DNA of 64,000 nucleotides from Paraburkholderia fungorum (GTDB lineage: Bacteria > Pseudomonadota > Gammaproteobacteria > Burkholderiales > Burkholderiaceae), in NCBI RefSeq assembly GCF_003610895.1, contig NZ_MCAS01000013.1, positions 92,297 to 156,296 on the forward strand, in the 5' to 3' direction. Below are positions 8,035-17,218 of the stretch, one piece after another; the first letter of the stretch is position 1; the number at the start of each line of letters is the position of its first letter. A program made the position numbers and the translations under genes. The notes under the pieces were generated by a model. It was given only the letters and a program-made list of their open reading frames with translations, was not told the origin of the DNA and did no database searches.

Positions 8035-8937
8035 TCAACCGCTCATCGCTCCCAGGACGGCCATGATTTCGTCCGCGAGCAGCAGGCTCGCAAGACCGTG
8101 TCCGTGCTTTTCGCGGCGAACGAGAGAAAGGACGTTCTTGCTGAAAGCGCGATCACGAATCTGCCGGTAAGTGAGGACCTCCTGGCGATACTCCTCCGCA
8201 ATATCGAACTTGCTAAGAAAAGCAATGCTCTCGCTCGCCGCTGCGAGGCGCTTCATCGTTTCGATCGAATTCGTTCGAAAGGCCGGTTCGACGCTGAGTC
8301 CCGCTTCCGCGAAGGTATCGGCGACGATGCCGTGAATCAGCATGGAGCGGTCGGCAAAGATGAGCGGATAAGACGTGCAGTAAGCAAGCGGTATGGACTC
8401 CATGCGCGCCAGCGCATGCTTCGGTGAGATCACCGCACCGAGGCTCGTATCCATCTCCCAGAGGCTTTCGAGTTGTGGCGACGGCGCCAGGTTGAAGCCC
8501 AGACCCAGATCCGCTTCGCCGCTGACCAGCGCATTCAGGATTTCGCGCACGAACATGACGCGGATCGAAATCTTGATATGAGGGTGCTGCGCGGAAAAAT
8601 TCGCCGCCGCAGTGGAGGCGATTCCGCTGGCAAGGCCGGTCACGGTGGCAATGATCACCTCGCCCTTCTGCAGCGTCTTGAGATCGCGTATCTCGGCTTC
8701 GACCTGGCGGTATTCCAGCATGGTTTTGCGCACATGGGCGAGCAGGATTTCGCCTGCCGGCGTAGGTCGCAGCCCGCGCGGCAGGCGCTCGAACAGCGGC
8801 TCGCCGATCTCCTCTTCGAGGAGCAGCACATGCTTGTTGATGGCAGACGGGGCGACGTGCAACTTCTCTCCGGCAGCCCGGATGGAACCGCAACGTGCAA
8901 CCTCGTCGATGTAACGCAGCAATCTTGAATGCAGCAT
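8035..8937 (-). CDS. LysR-family transcriptional regulator
   Basis: A 300-residue LysR regulator. The winged HTH is at residues 1-60 (LLRYIDEVARCGSIRAAGEK, then VAPSAINKHVLLLEEEIG), followed by the linker helix and the type 2 periplasmic-binding effector domain. ATG 8937 (MLHSRLLRYI) fits the usual N-terminus better than the upstream start at 8961. It is divergent from the amidohydrolase gene, with 241 bp between the two starts. By the usual LysR logic it would control that gene and perhaps the following membrane protein and porin. The inducer is unknown and is probably the substrate or product of the amidohydrolase. Confidence 0.9.
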   Translation of the reverse strand: MLHSRLLRYIDEVARCGSIRAAGEKLHVAPSAINKHVLLLEEEIGEPLFERLPRGLRPTPAGEILLAHVRKTMLEYRQVEAEIRDLKTLQKGEVIIATVTGLASGIASTAAANFSAQHPHIKISIRVMFVREILNALVSGEADLGLGFNLAPSPQLESLWEMDTSLGAVISPKHALARMESIPLAYCTSYPLIFADRSMLIHGIVADTFAEAGLSVEPAFRTNSIETMKRLAAASESIAFLSKFDIAEEYRQEVLTYRQIRDRAFSKNVLSLVRREKHGHGLASLLLADEIMAVLGAMSG

Positions 8938-9178
8938 GCTCGTGCGCCTCCCTGGCCGCACAGCGTACTCGAAAAGCGCACGCTCCGCGCAGAAAACGCT
9001 TCTTTTTAGAATCGGTCATTTCGGTTTTCATTACGCCAGTCGCGTTCGTTGGCGATTGGATCTGAAAAGGGCCGATTAAACACGCTCTCGACTGGCTGTT
9101 CCGCACATATCGTTTTTGCATCTCGTTGCGGCGCGGCAAAAAGCAGGCTCAAACTAATTGATGAAAGAGAGACAAGCC

Positions 9179-10948
9179 ATGTATCAAGAAGTCAGCGAGA
9201 GAAACGTCACAGCATCCGGACACCGTGACCAGGTGACTACCCAGTACAACCACGTGAGAGCGATCTTCGATGTGCTCAACGGGAAAAAGGAAGCCGATCT
9301 CCTGCTGAAGAATCTGAATATCCTCGACGTCCACAGCGAAACCGTCTATCAAGGGTCCATTCTCATTTACGATAAGCGCATCGTCGCGTTGAATCCCGAC
9401 GAAGCAGCTATCAAGGTGCGTCAGGTTTTCGACGGTGAAGGTCTTTATGCCATTCCAGGGCTGATCGACGCTCACATCCACTTCGATGCTCAACTGGCCC
9501 ACCCGGCCGCGTTTGCCGAGGCCATCGTTCCCTGCGGCACCACCACGATTTTTTCCGAATGCCTCGATTTCGTCAGCGCGGCGGGCACGGAAGCGGTTCA
9601 GGCGACCGAGCAACTGTTCAAGGACCATGAGCGCCTGCCCTATCGGGTGTACGCGTTTGCCCCAGGCAAGAAAACGTCCGTGGAGGTCACCGACGCGCTG
9701 CTGAAGATGGATCCGGTAATCGGCCTGGGCGAACTCGCGCATCTGACCTACAGCGTGGGCAACGACGACGATTTCCGCAAATCGGCGTTGGGGCGGGCCA
9801 AGGGCGGTTTCATGAACACGCACTGGGGCGTGACCGCGCTGTCGGACATGATGCTGAACTACATGCCCGCAATCGGCGCCTTCGCCAACCATGATGTCTG
9901 GAAGGAGGACGACATCGAAAAAAGCGTCCGCTACGGCCTTCAGACGCAAATCAAATTCGGGGTCGGCAGCAGCGAGGTCATCAAAATCATGCTGCGCGCG
10001 CTGGTCAAGCGTAAGTGGCCTGCCGAGAACTTCCAGCTGTGCGCGGACAATATCTCGGTCGACCGCCTGCTGACCCGGGGCCATATGGACTGGGTCGTTT
10101 CGCTGTGCGCCGAGATGGGCATCGACCCGATCCAGGCCATCAAGATGGCGACCCTCTACACGGCGCGCGCATTCCGGATGGACAACAAGTTCGGTTCGCT
10201 GACGCCAGGCCGGTTCGCCGATATCGTGCTGACCGACAGCCTGTCGAAGATCAACCCGCGCTTTGTGTTCAAGGATGGCGAACTGGTCGCGAAAGACCGC
10301 ACGCTGTTGAAGCAAGCCGATGTCGACTATTCCGGCATGGTGAAAAAGCCGGTTCCCGGTCTCGGCAATCTGACGCCGGAGCAACTGGACCTCGTCCCGC
10401 TGGAAGTCTCGGCGGATGGCAAGCAGGCGAAGGTGTACCTGTTCGACGTCTATGGCCGCGGCCACGAGAAGTTCTTTCAGGAAGTGTGGGTGCCGTTGCA
10501 GGACGGAAAAGTCGTCCCTGAGGTGGACGGTGTCAGGCTCAACCGCATTTCGGTCGTACAGCGCTATGCCAACGGCAAACGCCACGTGGTCAACGGTCTG
10601 TTCAAAGGCGTGTCCATCGATCGTGGCGCCGTGGCGACGTTCTGGCCGGCGCCCAAAGCCTACTTCGTCGCGGTCGGACACGACAGCGCGGAAATGTGCC
10701 ACTGCCTTCAGCAGGTCGACACCTACGTAGGCGGCTGCATCGTGACAGAAAACCGGGAGGTAAAAGCGGTGCTGCCGCTGGACATCTATGGCGTGATGGC
10801 CAACATGAGCCTTTCGGAACTGCTCACCGCAACCCGCGCCATCGACGCCGCGTTGGAGGCAATGGGCAACCGCAATGAGGGCGAGCCAGTTGTGAACAAA
10901 CTTTTGACGCTGTTCATCTCGCTGGATCGTTTCGGTTTCATGGCCTGA
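9179..10948 (+). CDS. Adenine-deaminase-like amidohydrolase
   Basis: A 589-residue protein with the length (E. coli Ade 588) and two-part layout of adenine deaminase: an amidohydrolase barrel plus a C-terminal Ade domain. Metal ligands can be placed: AIPGLIDAHIHFD (residues 91-103, H-x-H), GELAH, MNTHWGV, AFANHDV and CADNISVDRL. However, the DPHEIANV-type motif of Ade is replaced by SECLDFVS. The C-terminal SHDSHN motif is replaced by WPAPKAYFVAVGHDSAEM. The substrate is therefore probably not adenine. ATG 9179 has GAGAGA upstream. Neighbours: divergent LysR gene, downstream YczE-like and porin genes. Confidence 0.8.
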   Translation: MYQEVSERNVTASGHRDQVTTQYNHVRAIFDVLNGKKEADLLLKNLNILDVHSETVYQGSILIYDKRIVALNPDEAAIKVRQVFDGEGLYAIPGLIDAHIHFDAQLAHPAAFAEAIVPCGTTTIFSECLDFVSAAGTEAVQATEQLFKDHERLPYRVYAFAPGKKTSVEVTDALLKMDPVIGLGELAHLTYSVGNDDDFRKSALGRAKGGFMNTHWGVTALSDMMLNYMPAIGAFANHDVWKEDDIEKSVRYGLQTQIKFGVGSSEVIKIMLRALVKRKWPAENFQLCADNISVDRLLTRGHMDWVVSLCAEMGIDPIQAIKMATLYTARAFRMDNKFGSLTPGRFADIVLTDSLSKINPRFVFKDGELVAKDRTLLKQADVDYSGMVKKPVPGLGNLTPEQLDLVPLEVSADGKQAKVYLFDVYGRGHEKFFQEVWVPLQDGKVVPEVDGVRLNRISVVQRYANGKRHVVNGLFKGVSIDRGAVATFWPAPKAYFVAVGHDSAEMCHCLQQVDTYVGGCIVTENREVKAVLPLDIYGVMANMSLSELLTATRAIDAALEAMGNRNEGEPVVNKLLTLFISLDRFGFMA

Positions 10949-10971
10949 TGCCAGGCCGATAGGAGGAGACG

Positions 10972-10998
10972 GCCGGCGGGCTGCCTGAATGCCCGCCG
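10972..10998 (+). terminator. Hairpin after the amidohydrolase gene
   Basis: A perfect 9-bp stem (CCGGCGGGC pairing with GCCCGCCGG) around a nine-base loop, 24 bases after the stop codon. There is no T run, so it may attenuate or protect the mRNA end rather than terminate fully. The following gene could still be co-transcribed. Confidence 0.35.
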
Positions 10999-11131
10999 GT
11001 CAGGAAGCTGCGGACGGAGCCGGCGCATTAGTCTGGTACGCCGCTGAAAAATCCCCACAATAGCGCGGCGCCTCATGAGCAAAAAGGCGATCAGTACCGC
11101 ACAAAAGCAGGACGACAATCAAGGGACAGTC

Positions 11132-11842
11132 ATGGCGCACTATGCAAGGGAAGCGGAAGTCATTGATACCGGCAGCCTGAAACGGCGCTGGATCACATAC
11201 GTCGTGGGTATTTACATATTGACCATCGGTATCAGTCTGGCCATCCGGGCCGGCATAGGCATTTCACCGCAAAGCAGCCTGACCCGGACGATGACCCTCG
11301 TGTACCCGCGTCTGAGCCAGGGGACATACAACTTCATTCTTGAGTTGTTCATGCTGTTCCTGACTTACCTGGTCTTGCGCAAGGATTTCAAACTGAAGAA
11401 CTTCGCCGCCTTGATTCCGGCATTCGTGCTGGCCTCATGCCTGGATCTGAACCTGATGCTGACCCGGTCAATCGTTATTCAGGACTATTTTCTGAAACTC
11501 TCCTTGTTGGTTTTCGCCGATGCGGCGCTCGCATTCGGCCTGTTTCTGATGATTCGGGCGGATCTCGTGCTGATGCCAATCGACATGTTCGTCAATACGA
11601 TTTTCAAACGCACCGGATGGAAATGGGGGGACATCAAGACGAGTTTTGACTGCACGCTTTTAGTCGTCAGTGCCACGATCGGTCTCGCCTTTCTTGGCGG
11701 GCCTAAATTCATCCGCGAAGGCACCTTCATGAACGCCATTCTGGTGGGGCAATACGTCAAGCTCTATTTCTTCCTGTTCAGGAAAATCAAGGTTTCAGTG
11801 GCGTCGTACCACCGGCGCTCGCTGGAACACCGGCCGAATTAG
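11132..11842 (+). CDS. YczE/YyaS-like multi-spanning membrane protein
   Basis: A 236-residue inner-membrane protein with about six TM helices (first at RWITYVVGIYILTIGISLAI). It has the pattern GISLAIRAGIGISPQSSL and then RADLVLMPIDMFVN found in YczE/YitT-type proteins of unknown transport function. ATG 11132 (MAHYAREAE) was chosen for its AGGGA ribosome site. ATG 11075 would add 19 polar residues without one. It follows the amidohydrolase gene by about 180 bp on the same strand, so it may move the same compound or its product. No charged catalytic motif visible. Confidence 0.7.
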   Translation: MAHYAREAEVIDTGSLKRRWITYVVGIYILTIGISLAIRAGIGISPQSSLTRTMTLVYPRLSQGTYNFILELFMLFLTYLVLRKDFKLKNFAALIPAFVLASCLDLNLMLTRSIVIQDYFLKLSLLVFADAALAFGLFLMIRADLVLMPIDMFVNTIFKRTGWKWGDIKTSFDCTLLVVSATIGLAFLGGPKFIREGTFMNAILVGQYVKLYFFLFRKIKVSVASYHRRSLEHRPN

Positions 11843-12022
11843 CGCCTGCTAACGCCGGCGGCTGCCGGCGACCGGATCGACATCAACCGTCAGAGCTTCG
11901 CGTGTCGCGTCGGAAACGACGCTGCCCACGCGTCGGCACGCCCGCAATGAACACCCAACTTCGAGACGTCCATCGTGACGTCGGCGTCCACTCATCATTA
12001 AAAAAGTGAAAGGGGCAACAAT

Positions 12023-13105
12023 ATGCTTATGGAATCTGCTTGCATTGCCATGCTGAAAAGAATCTGCCGAATTACTGCGAGTATCGCTCCCATGGTGATA
12101 AGCGCCCATATATATGCGCAATCGAGCGTGCAGTTATACGGCATCGTCGATGCGTGGGCCGGTTACCAGCGGATCCCCGGAAATTCAGGCGCCGCAGAAT
12201 TGGGCGGAGGCGGTTTGTCGACCTCATTCTGGGGATTGGGTGGCCAGGAAAACCTGGGCGGCGGTTACAAAACCGTTTTCGTATTGGAGGGTTTCCTTCG
12301 TCCGCAAAATGGTCAGTACGGCTCGTTCAATGGCGACTCATTCTTTTCTCGCAATGCCTATGTGGGTATCGCCTCCCCTTACGGCACGTTGACGTTGGGG
12401 CGGCAAAGCAGCCTGCTCTATTTGCAGTCAGCACAGTTCAACCCGTTCTATGCCTCGTTCACTTTTTCACCGACCATCAATCAGCTGTATTCCGGTTTAG
12501 GCACCTATCCGGGCTACCCTACGAATCAAGGTATTCCCGGCGGAACGTCGTGGAGTAATGCGATTCAATATGCGACACCCGGCTTCAGTGGTTTGAGCGC
12601 TCAACTCATGTATGCGCCCGGCAATCAGGCAAACGACGACAGCTCCAAAAAATTCTCGGCACAGACAACGTTCACGCGAGGCTCGCTCGCAATCGGGGCA
12701 ACCTATCAATACCTGAATTTCAGCTCCACGCCGGGCGACCTCGGCAATCTGCTGAAAGGATTTCAAAGCCAGACGGCGGCGCAACTCGGCGTGTCGTACG
12801 ACATGCGCGTCGTGAAACTATTGGGTGAATACACATATACCGGCAACAAACTGCTCACCGGCAGTTTTCACGTCAATATGCTCCAGGGCGGCGTGGCGAT
12901 ACCGGTCGATGTCGGCAGGGTATTGGCTTCATACGCGTATTCGCGCGACAACAGCATCCTGAACCAAACGCGCCAGACGGCTACGCTTAGCTATGACTAT
13001 CCGCTCTCAAAGCGCACTGACATATATGCCGGCTATATGTACGACCACGTCTCCAATCTGTCGACTGGCAGCACCTTTGGCGCAGGCATTCGAACGCGAT
13101 TCTGA
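12023..13105 (+). CDS. Gram-negative porin (OmpC-like)
   Basis: A 360-residue outer-membrane beta-barrel of the betaproteobacterial trimeric porin family. A signal peptide ending in AHIYAQ is followed by the family start SSVQLYGIVDAWAGYQ. Mid-chain strands carry AYVGIASPYGTLTLGRQSS, and the chain ends in RTRF, with the terminal Phe required for Bam assembly. ATG 12023 is preceded by AAAGGGG. It is likely the entry channel of the LysR/amidohydrolase/YczE unit, though it lies 180 bp after the previous gene. Unlike many neighbours in the family, the loop after strand 2 is Gly-rich (AAELGGGGLS). Confidence 0.9.
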   Translation: MLMESACIAMLKRICRITASIAPMVISAHIYAQSSVQLYGIVDAWAGYQRIPGNSGAAELGGGGLSTSFWGLGGQENLGGGYKTVFVLEGFLRPQNGQYGSFNGDSFFSRNAYVGIASPYGTLTLGRQSSLLYLQSAQFNPFYASFTFSPTINQLYSGLGTYPGYPTNQGIPGGTSWSNAIQYATPGFSGLSAQLMYAPGNQANDDSSKKFSAQTTFTRGSLAIGATYQYLNFSSTPGDLGNLLKGFQSQTAAQLGVSYDMRVVKLLGEYTYTGNKLLTGSFHVNMLQGGVAIPVDVGRVLASYAYSRDNSILNQTRQTATLSYDYPLSKRTDIYAGYMYDHVSNLSTGSTFGAGIRTRF

Positions 13106-13536
13106 GTATTTTCGCCCCTGACTTTTACTGACGCAGCCGCTTTTTACCGCATCTCAGGCGGCTGCTCCGGTGAGAGGAATGCAACTTAAAACAAACCGCC
13201 GTAGCGGATATTCCATGGCCGGTGGCTGCAGCTAGTCAGAATCGTCATTCTCGCCTTATCGAATCCACGTTCCCCGCTTTTCCAAAGATAGCTCCGCCGC
13301 AAACGAACGCGCGGACGCGCACCATTGCATGACGCTCGACGGGGCAAGCCCATCCGCGTCTCAATCAGGCCGATCCCGCCGACCTTCTCGTCATCCGCGC
13401 GCTTGCGCTAACTCTCCAACAGCCCCTTGCCGCGAGGCTTCCTGCCCCTCCTCGCTCGCATGCTGCATGCCCCGGCTAGCGAACTGACATTTAGCGACAG
13501 ACCAGCGCGGATGTGTCCGTCGTGCCAAAAATAAGT
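13106..13536. other. Gene-free stretch
   Basis: About 430 bp between the porin gene and the padR promoter. Open frames here are short and have no coding character. I see no terminator with a T run and no repeat. Confidence 0.5.
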
Positions 13537-13565
13537 TTGACAAACTATCTTTAGATATATATCTT
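13537..13565 (+). promoter_or_regulatory. padR promoter with overlapping palindromic operator
   Basis: TTGACA (13537-13542) and TATCTT (13560-13565) are spaced by 17 bp. The perfect 12-bp palindrome AGATATATATCT (13553-13564) covers the spacer and most of the -10 box. A second palindrome, GATGCATC, follows at 13568-13575. The placement predicts autorepression by the adjacent PadR protein. E. coli YqjI similarly represses its own gene and yqjH. Confidence 0.6.
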
Positions 13566-13601
13566 ACGATGCATCTTAAGACACAAGTGGGAGTACCCAA
13601 G

Positions 13602-14612
13602 ATGCGTCATCACCATCGTTTCTCCCGTTCGCGTAGCGCGGACGACGGTTTCTTCGCCGGGCACGACCGCCCGTCCCTACATGAGCTTTGGCATGCATTC
13701 GCCGGTCACTATGAGCGCGGCAGCGAGCCGCGCGACGACGAAGGTTTCGAACGCCGTCACGGCGGCCGCGGCGACTGGCACGAGTTTCGTGGCGAAGAGC
13801 GTGGCCGCGGCGGCCGGCACGAGTTTCACGGCGGCGAACGTGGCCATGGCCGTCATGGCCACCACGACGAGCGCGGCGAAGGCCGCGGCGGCCACGACGG
13901 CTACCACTTTGGCCGCTTCGGCTACGGCCGCTTCTCGCTTCACGCGCTGTGGCACGCGATGAGCCGTGATCATGAGCATCGCGGCGGCGGCCGTGGTGGC
14001 CGCTTCGGCGGTGGTCCCGGCGGCTTCGGTGGCGGCCCGGGCGGTTTCGGCGGCGACGGCGACGGTTTTCCGCGTGGCCGCAAATTCAGCTCCGAAGACC
14101 TGCAATTGCTGCTGCTCTCCATGATCGACGCCCAGCCGAGCCATGGCTACGAACTGATCAAAGCGCTCGAAACGCGCTCGAACGGCTTCTATAGCCCGAG
14201 CCCGGGGATGGTCTACCCGGCGCTCACGTATCTGGAAGAACTCGGCTACGTGACCGTGCAACTCGAAGGCAACCGCAAGCGTTACGAACTGTCGGAAGCG
14301 GGTCGCGAATACCTGAATGCCAATCGCGACCGCGTCGAACTGATGCTTGCCAAACTGACGCATATCGCCCGCAAGATGGACTCCGTGCGCCGCGCGTTTG
14401 CCGGCGAAGAACCGGCCGACATCAGCGAAGGCGGCTGGTTGCCGGAACTGAGCCAGGCGCGCCGTGCGCTCAAGCATGCCCTGCTGCGCCGGGACAACGT
14501 GCCGGCCGATGAGCAACGCCGCATCGCCGCCATCCTGATGCGCGCGGTCAATGAAATCGAAGGCAAAGACAATCCCGGCAGCGACGCAGCGAGCGACGAA
14601 CCAACCGTTTGA
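13602..14612 (+). CDS. PadR-family regulator with long His/Gly/Arg-rich N-terminus (YqjI-like)
   Basis: A 336-residue protein. Residues 1 to about 160 are low complexity: they start MRHHHRFSRS, contain many His-Gly and Arg-Gly repeats (GHGRHGHHDERGEG) and end with a GGPGGFGG repeat. Then comes the PadR winged helix (FSSEDLQLLLLSMIDAQPSH, YELIKALETRS, then GMVYPALTYLEELGYV) and a C-terminal dimer helix. E. coli YqjI, a nickel-responsive repressor of the ferric reductase gene yqjH, has the same plan but a shorter His-rich part. The next gene here is the yqjH homologue. ATG 13602 has GGGAG eight bases upstream; the ATG at 13569 is too close to the predicted transcription start. Confidence 0.85.
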   Translation: MRHHHRFSRSRSADDGFFAGHDRPSLHELWHAFAGHYERGSEPRDDEGFERRHGGRGDWHEFRGEERGRGGRHEFHGGERGHGRHGHHDERGEGRGGHDGYHFGRFGYGRFSLHALWHAMSRDHEHRGGGRGGRFGGGPGGFGGGPGGFGGDGDGFPRGRKFSSEDLQLLLLSMIDAQPSHGYELIKALETRSNGFYSPSPGMVYPALTYLEELGYVTVQLEGNRKRYELSEAGREYLNANRDRVELMLAKLTHIARKMDSVRRAFAGEEPADISEGGWLPELSQARRALKHALLRRDNVPADEQRRIAAILMRAVNEIEGKDNPGSDAASDEPTV

Positions 14613-14693
14613 GATCGCGCGACCGGCACTTGCGCGCGAAGCCGCCCATGCAAACCTTCGCGCGCCAATTCAACCCAAAGGAATGACACCCTT

Positions 14694-15521
14694 ATGCTGA
14701 CAAATGACAACCGGGCCGATCTGGCAGTCCATCGCGTGCGGCATCCGCTGAAGTTCCGTCTGTTGCAGGTCAAAAAAGTACACGCACTGAATCCGCATCT
14801 GATTCGCGTCACCTTTACCGGCGAGGATCTGCACGACTTCGTCTCCGCTTCATTCGACGATCACATCAAAGTGTTCTTCCCCGAACCCGGCGCCGACAAA
14901 CCTGTGTTGCCGCAAGCCGGTCCTGACGGCCCCGTGTTTCCCGCCGGGCAGCCGCGGCCGATCGCCCGCGATTTCACACCGCGCCGCTTCGACCCTGAGG
15001 CGCGCGAACTGGACATCGAATTCGCCATGCACGAGGCCGGCCCGGCTGCAACGTGGGCGGCGCAAGCCCAGGCGGGCCAGTACCTCGGTATTGGCGGCCC
15101 GCGCGGCTCGCTGGTGATTCCGACCGGCTTCGACTGGCATCTGCTGATCGGCGACGACACCGCGTTGCCGGCGATTGCCCGCCGCCTTGAAGAACTGCCG
15201 GCCGGCACACGCGTCGCTGCGGTAATCGAAGTGGCCGATCCGTCGGCACAGATCGAATTCGCGACGCAGGCCGAGTTGCACATGGTCTGGCGCCATCGCA
15301 GCGAATCGGCCTATCGCGGCGAGGCCTTGCTGCAGGCCGTACGTGAAATCTACTTGCCGGACGACGGCGAGGGCTACGTATGGGCCGCCGGCGAATCCGC
15401 GACGATGCGGGCGGTGCGCTACCACCTGTGCACGGAGCGCGGAGTCGACAAGTCGCGCATTCGCGCAGCCAGCTACTGGAAACAAGGTGCCGAAGCGGTG
15501 CACGAATCGCTCGACGATTGA
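14694..15521 (+). CDS. Siderophore-interacting protein / NADPH-dependent ferric-chelate reductase
   Basis: A 275-residue flavoprotein of the SIP/ViuB/YqjH family, which releases iron from ferric siderophores using FAD and NAD(P)H. The FAD-binding part has LIRVTFTGEDLHDFV and then PRPIARDFTPRRFDPEARE (family motif R-x-Y/F-T-x-R). Later come GQYLGIGGPRGSLVIP and WHLLIGDDTALPAIARRLEE, and near the end YVWAAGESATMRAVR and the YWKQGAEA motif. It follows the PadR-like gene by 81 bp on the same strand and is probably repressed by it. Cytoplasmic. Confidence 0.9.
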   Translation: MLTNDNRADLAVHRVRHPLKFRLLQVKKVHALNPHLIRVTFTGEDLHDFVSASFDDHIKVFFPEPGADKPVLPQAGPDGPVFPAGQPRPIARDFTPRRFDPEARELDIEFAMHEAGPAATWAAQAQAGQYLGIGGPRGSLVIPTGFDWHLLIGDDTALPAIARRLEELPAGTRVAAVIEVADPSAQIEFATQAELHMVWRHRSESAYRGEALLQAVREIYLPDDGEGYVWAAGESATMRAVRYHLCTERGVDKSRIRAASYWKQGAEAVHESLDD

Positions 15522-15733
15522 CCGTTCACGGCGTGCGCGCAGCGAACTGCATACGTCGGTCGAATCGTGTGAGCCGAGTAAACGGTATGAACGGCGTGGG
15601 TCGCGCGAGACGGAATCGCGCGAGAAGCGCGGGCCGCGTGGGATGCGCACACCGCCTCGGCCCGATGAGCGCTGCACGAGGCGAGAGCCACGACAGGCGG
15701 CATGCTCTGAACCAAAAAACAAGGAATTGACCG

Positions 15734-16990
15734 ATGTATTCAATTAGCACCAGGCACGAGCGCCGATTACTGTGGCTGCTTGCGCTCACGCAGTTCACCA
15801 TCATCATGGACTTCATGGTGATGATGCCGCTCGGCCCGCAGATCATGCACTCCTTCAGCATCACGCCGGCTGCGTTTGCGACGGCCGTATCCGCGTATTC
15901 GTGGTGTTCGGGGCTGTCGGGCTTGTTCGCGGCGACCTATATCGACCGCTTCGACCGGCGCCGTTTGTTGTTGACTGTCTACGCGCTGTTCGCCCTGTCG
16001 AACCTTGCGTGCGCGTTGGCGACCAGCTTCCCCCTGCTACTCGCCGCGCGCGCATTTGCGGGCATTACGGGTGGCGTGTTGGGCTCGGTGATCATGGCGA
16101 TCGTCGGCGACGTGATTCCGGTGCAACGCCGAGGGGCTGCGACCGGCACGATCATGACGGCATTTTCATTGGCCGCGATTGCCGGCGTCCCGGCCGGCGT
16201 GATGCTGGGTGCGCACTTCAACTGGGCCGCGCCGTTCTATTTGCTGGTGGTGCTATCGCTGCTCGTGTGGGTTGCCGGCTGGCAACTGGTGCCTTCGCTT
16301 GCAGAGCACCTGAGCCGCCGCCAGCCGGCGTTGGGCGAGGTGCTGCCTGACTTGTGGCGACTGTTGAGCAACCCGCGGCATATGAATGCGTTTGCGCTGA
16401 CGTTCATGATGATGATCGCGCACATGCTGGTGATTCCGTTTATCTCACCGGTCCTGGTCGCCAATCACGGCGTGGCGCCGGAGCAGTTATCGTGGCTGTA
16501 CATGGCCGGTGGCGCGGCAACTTTCTTCACATCGCGCCGGGTGGGCAAGCTTGCTGACCGATTCGGCACACGCCGCGTATTCCGGATAGCGGCGGTGCTT
16601 TCGTTCCTGCCCGTCCTGTTCGTGACGCACCTGCCGGAACTACCGTTCTACGCCCTGGTGATGTTTTTCCCATTTTTCATGGTACTGATGTCCGCACGCA
16701 TGATACCGATGCAGGCGCTGCTAACAACCGTACCCGAGCCAACGCGCCGGGGCGCGTTTCTGAGCGCCAACAGCGCGCTGCAAGCGGTGGGCACAGGCTG
16801 CGGCGCATGGATTGGCGGCTTGATGCTGAGCAGTTCCCCGACGGGCCAGATCGCGGGATACGGAACGGTCGGATGGGCGGCGATCGCCGTTGCATTGATT
16901 GGGGTGTTCTGGGTATCACGGGTTCACGGGGCGAAAACCGCGTTACCACCAACGGGCGCACTGGGAGGCAACACAGTCGGAGAAAGCTGA
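15734..16990 (+). CDS. MFS transporter (DHA1-type exporter)
   Basis: A 418-residue, 12-TM major facilitator resembling AraJ/YdhP-type exporters. TM1 is LLWLLALTQFTIIMDFMVMM, the loop 2-3 motif is YIDRFDRRRLLL, and TM5 contains GVPAGVMLG (motif C position). AAGGA lies nine bases before ATG 15734. It is 212 bp after the ferric reductase gene on the same strand. Co-function, for example siderophore or metal-chelate export, is possible but unproven. Substrate unknown. Confidence 0.85.
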   Translation: MYSISTRHERRLLWLLALTQFTIIMDFMVMMPLGPQIMHSFSITPAAFATAVSAYSWCSGLSGLFAATYIDRFDRRRLLLTVYALFALSNLACALATSFPLLLAARAFAGITGGVLGSVIMAIVGDVIPVQRRGAATGTIMTAFSLAAIAGVPAGVMLGAHFNWAAPFYLLVVLSLLVWVAGWQLVPSLAEHLSRRQPALGEVLPDLWRLLSNPRHMNAFALTFMMMIAHMLVIPFISPVLVANHGVAPEQLSWLYMAGGAATFFTSRRVGKLADRFGTRRVFRIAAVLSFLPVLFVTHLPELPFYALVMFFPFFMVLMSARMIPMQALLTTVPEPTRRGAFLSANSALQAVGTGCGAWIGGLMLSSSPTGQIAGYGTVGWAAIAVALIGVFWVSRVHGAKTALPPTGALGGNTVGES

Positions 16991-17011
16991 CGTAGCAAAA
17001 AACAAAAAAAA

Positions 17012-17046
17012 CGAACAAACGAACAAACGAACAAACAAACAAAAAA
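17012..17046. repeat. Tandem CGAACAAA repeat with A-rich tail
   Basis: Three exact copies of CGAACAAA (17012-17035) followed by CAAACAAAAAA, just after the MFS gene. The stretch is very A-rich for this genome and prone to slippage. On the minus strand it reads as a T-rich tract. Confidence 0.8.
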
Positions 17047-17218
17047 TGGACCAATAAGCCCAGGAAGCAGCACCGCGTCGGCGCGCGCAGCGCCGCCGGA
17101 AGAATGACTGCCTTGTCACCAGGGCGGAATGTGCGAGAACACAGATTCCAGATGCACCACTACCGTGGCTGCGCGGGGGACCCGCTTAAGAGCTAGCGGT
17201 GTGAGCCGCTTTCTCTTG

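Noticed and set aside
9149..10702. 517-codon frame on the minus strand
   Set aside because: It is the mirror of the amidohydrolase gene, which has clear family motifs. The antisense product is Arg/His/Gln-rich without any domain. The same applies to the antisense frames at 33215-34747, 28848-30470 and 39026-40291.
14683..14700. Five-codon upstream frame (MTPLC) overlapping the ferric reductase start
   Set aside because: The AAGGA site is better explained as serving the reductase ATG 11 bases on; the tiny frame has no regulatory residues.
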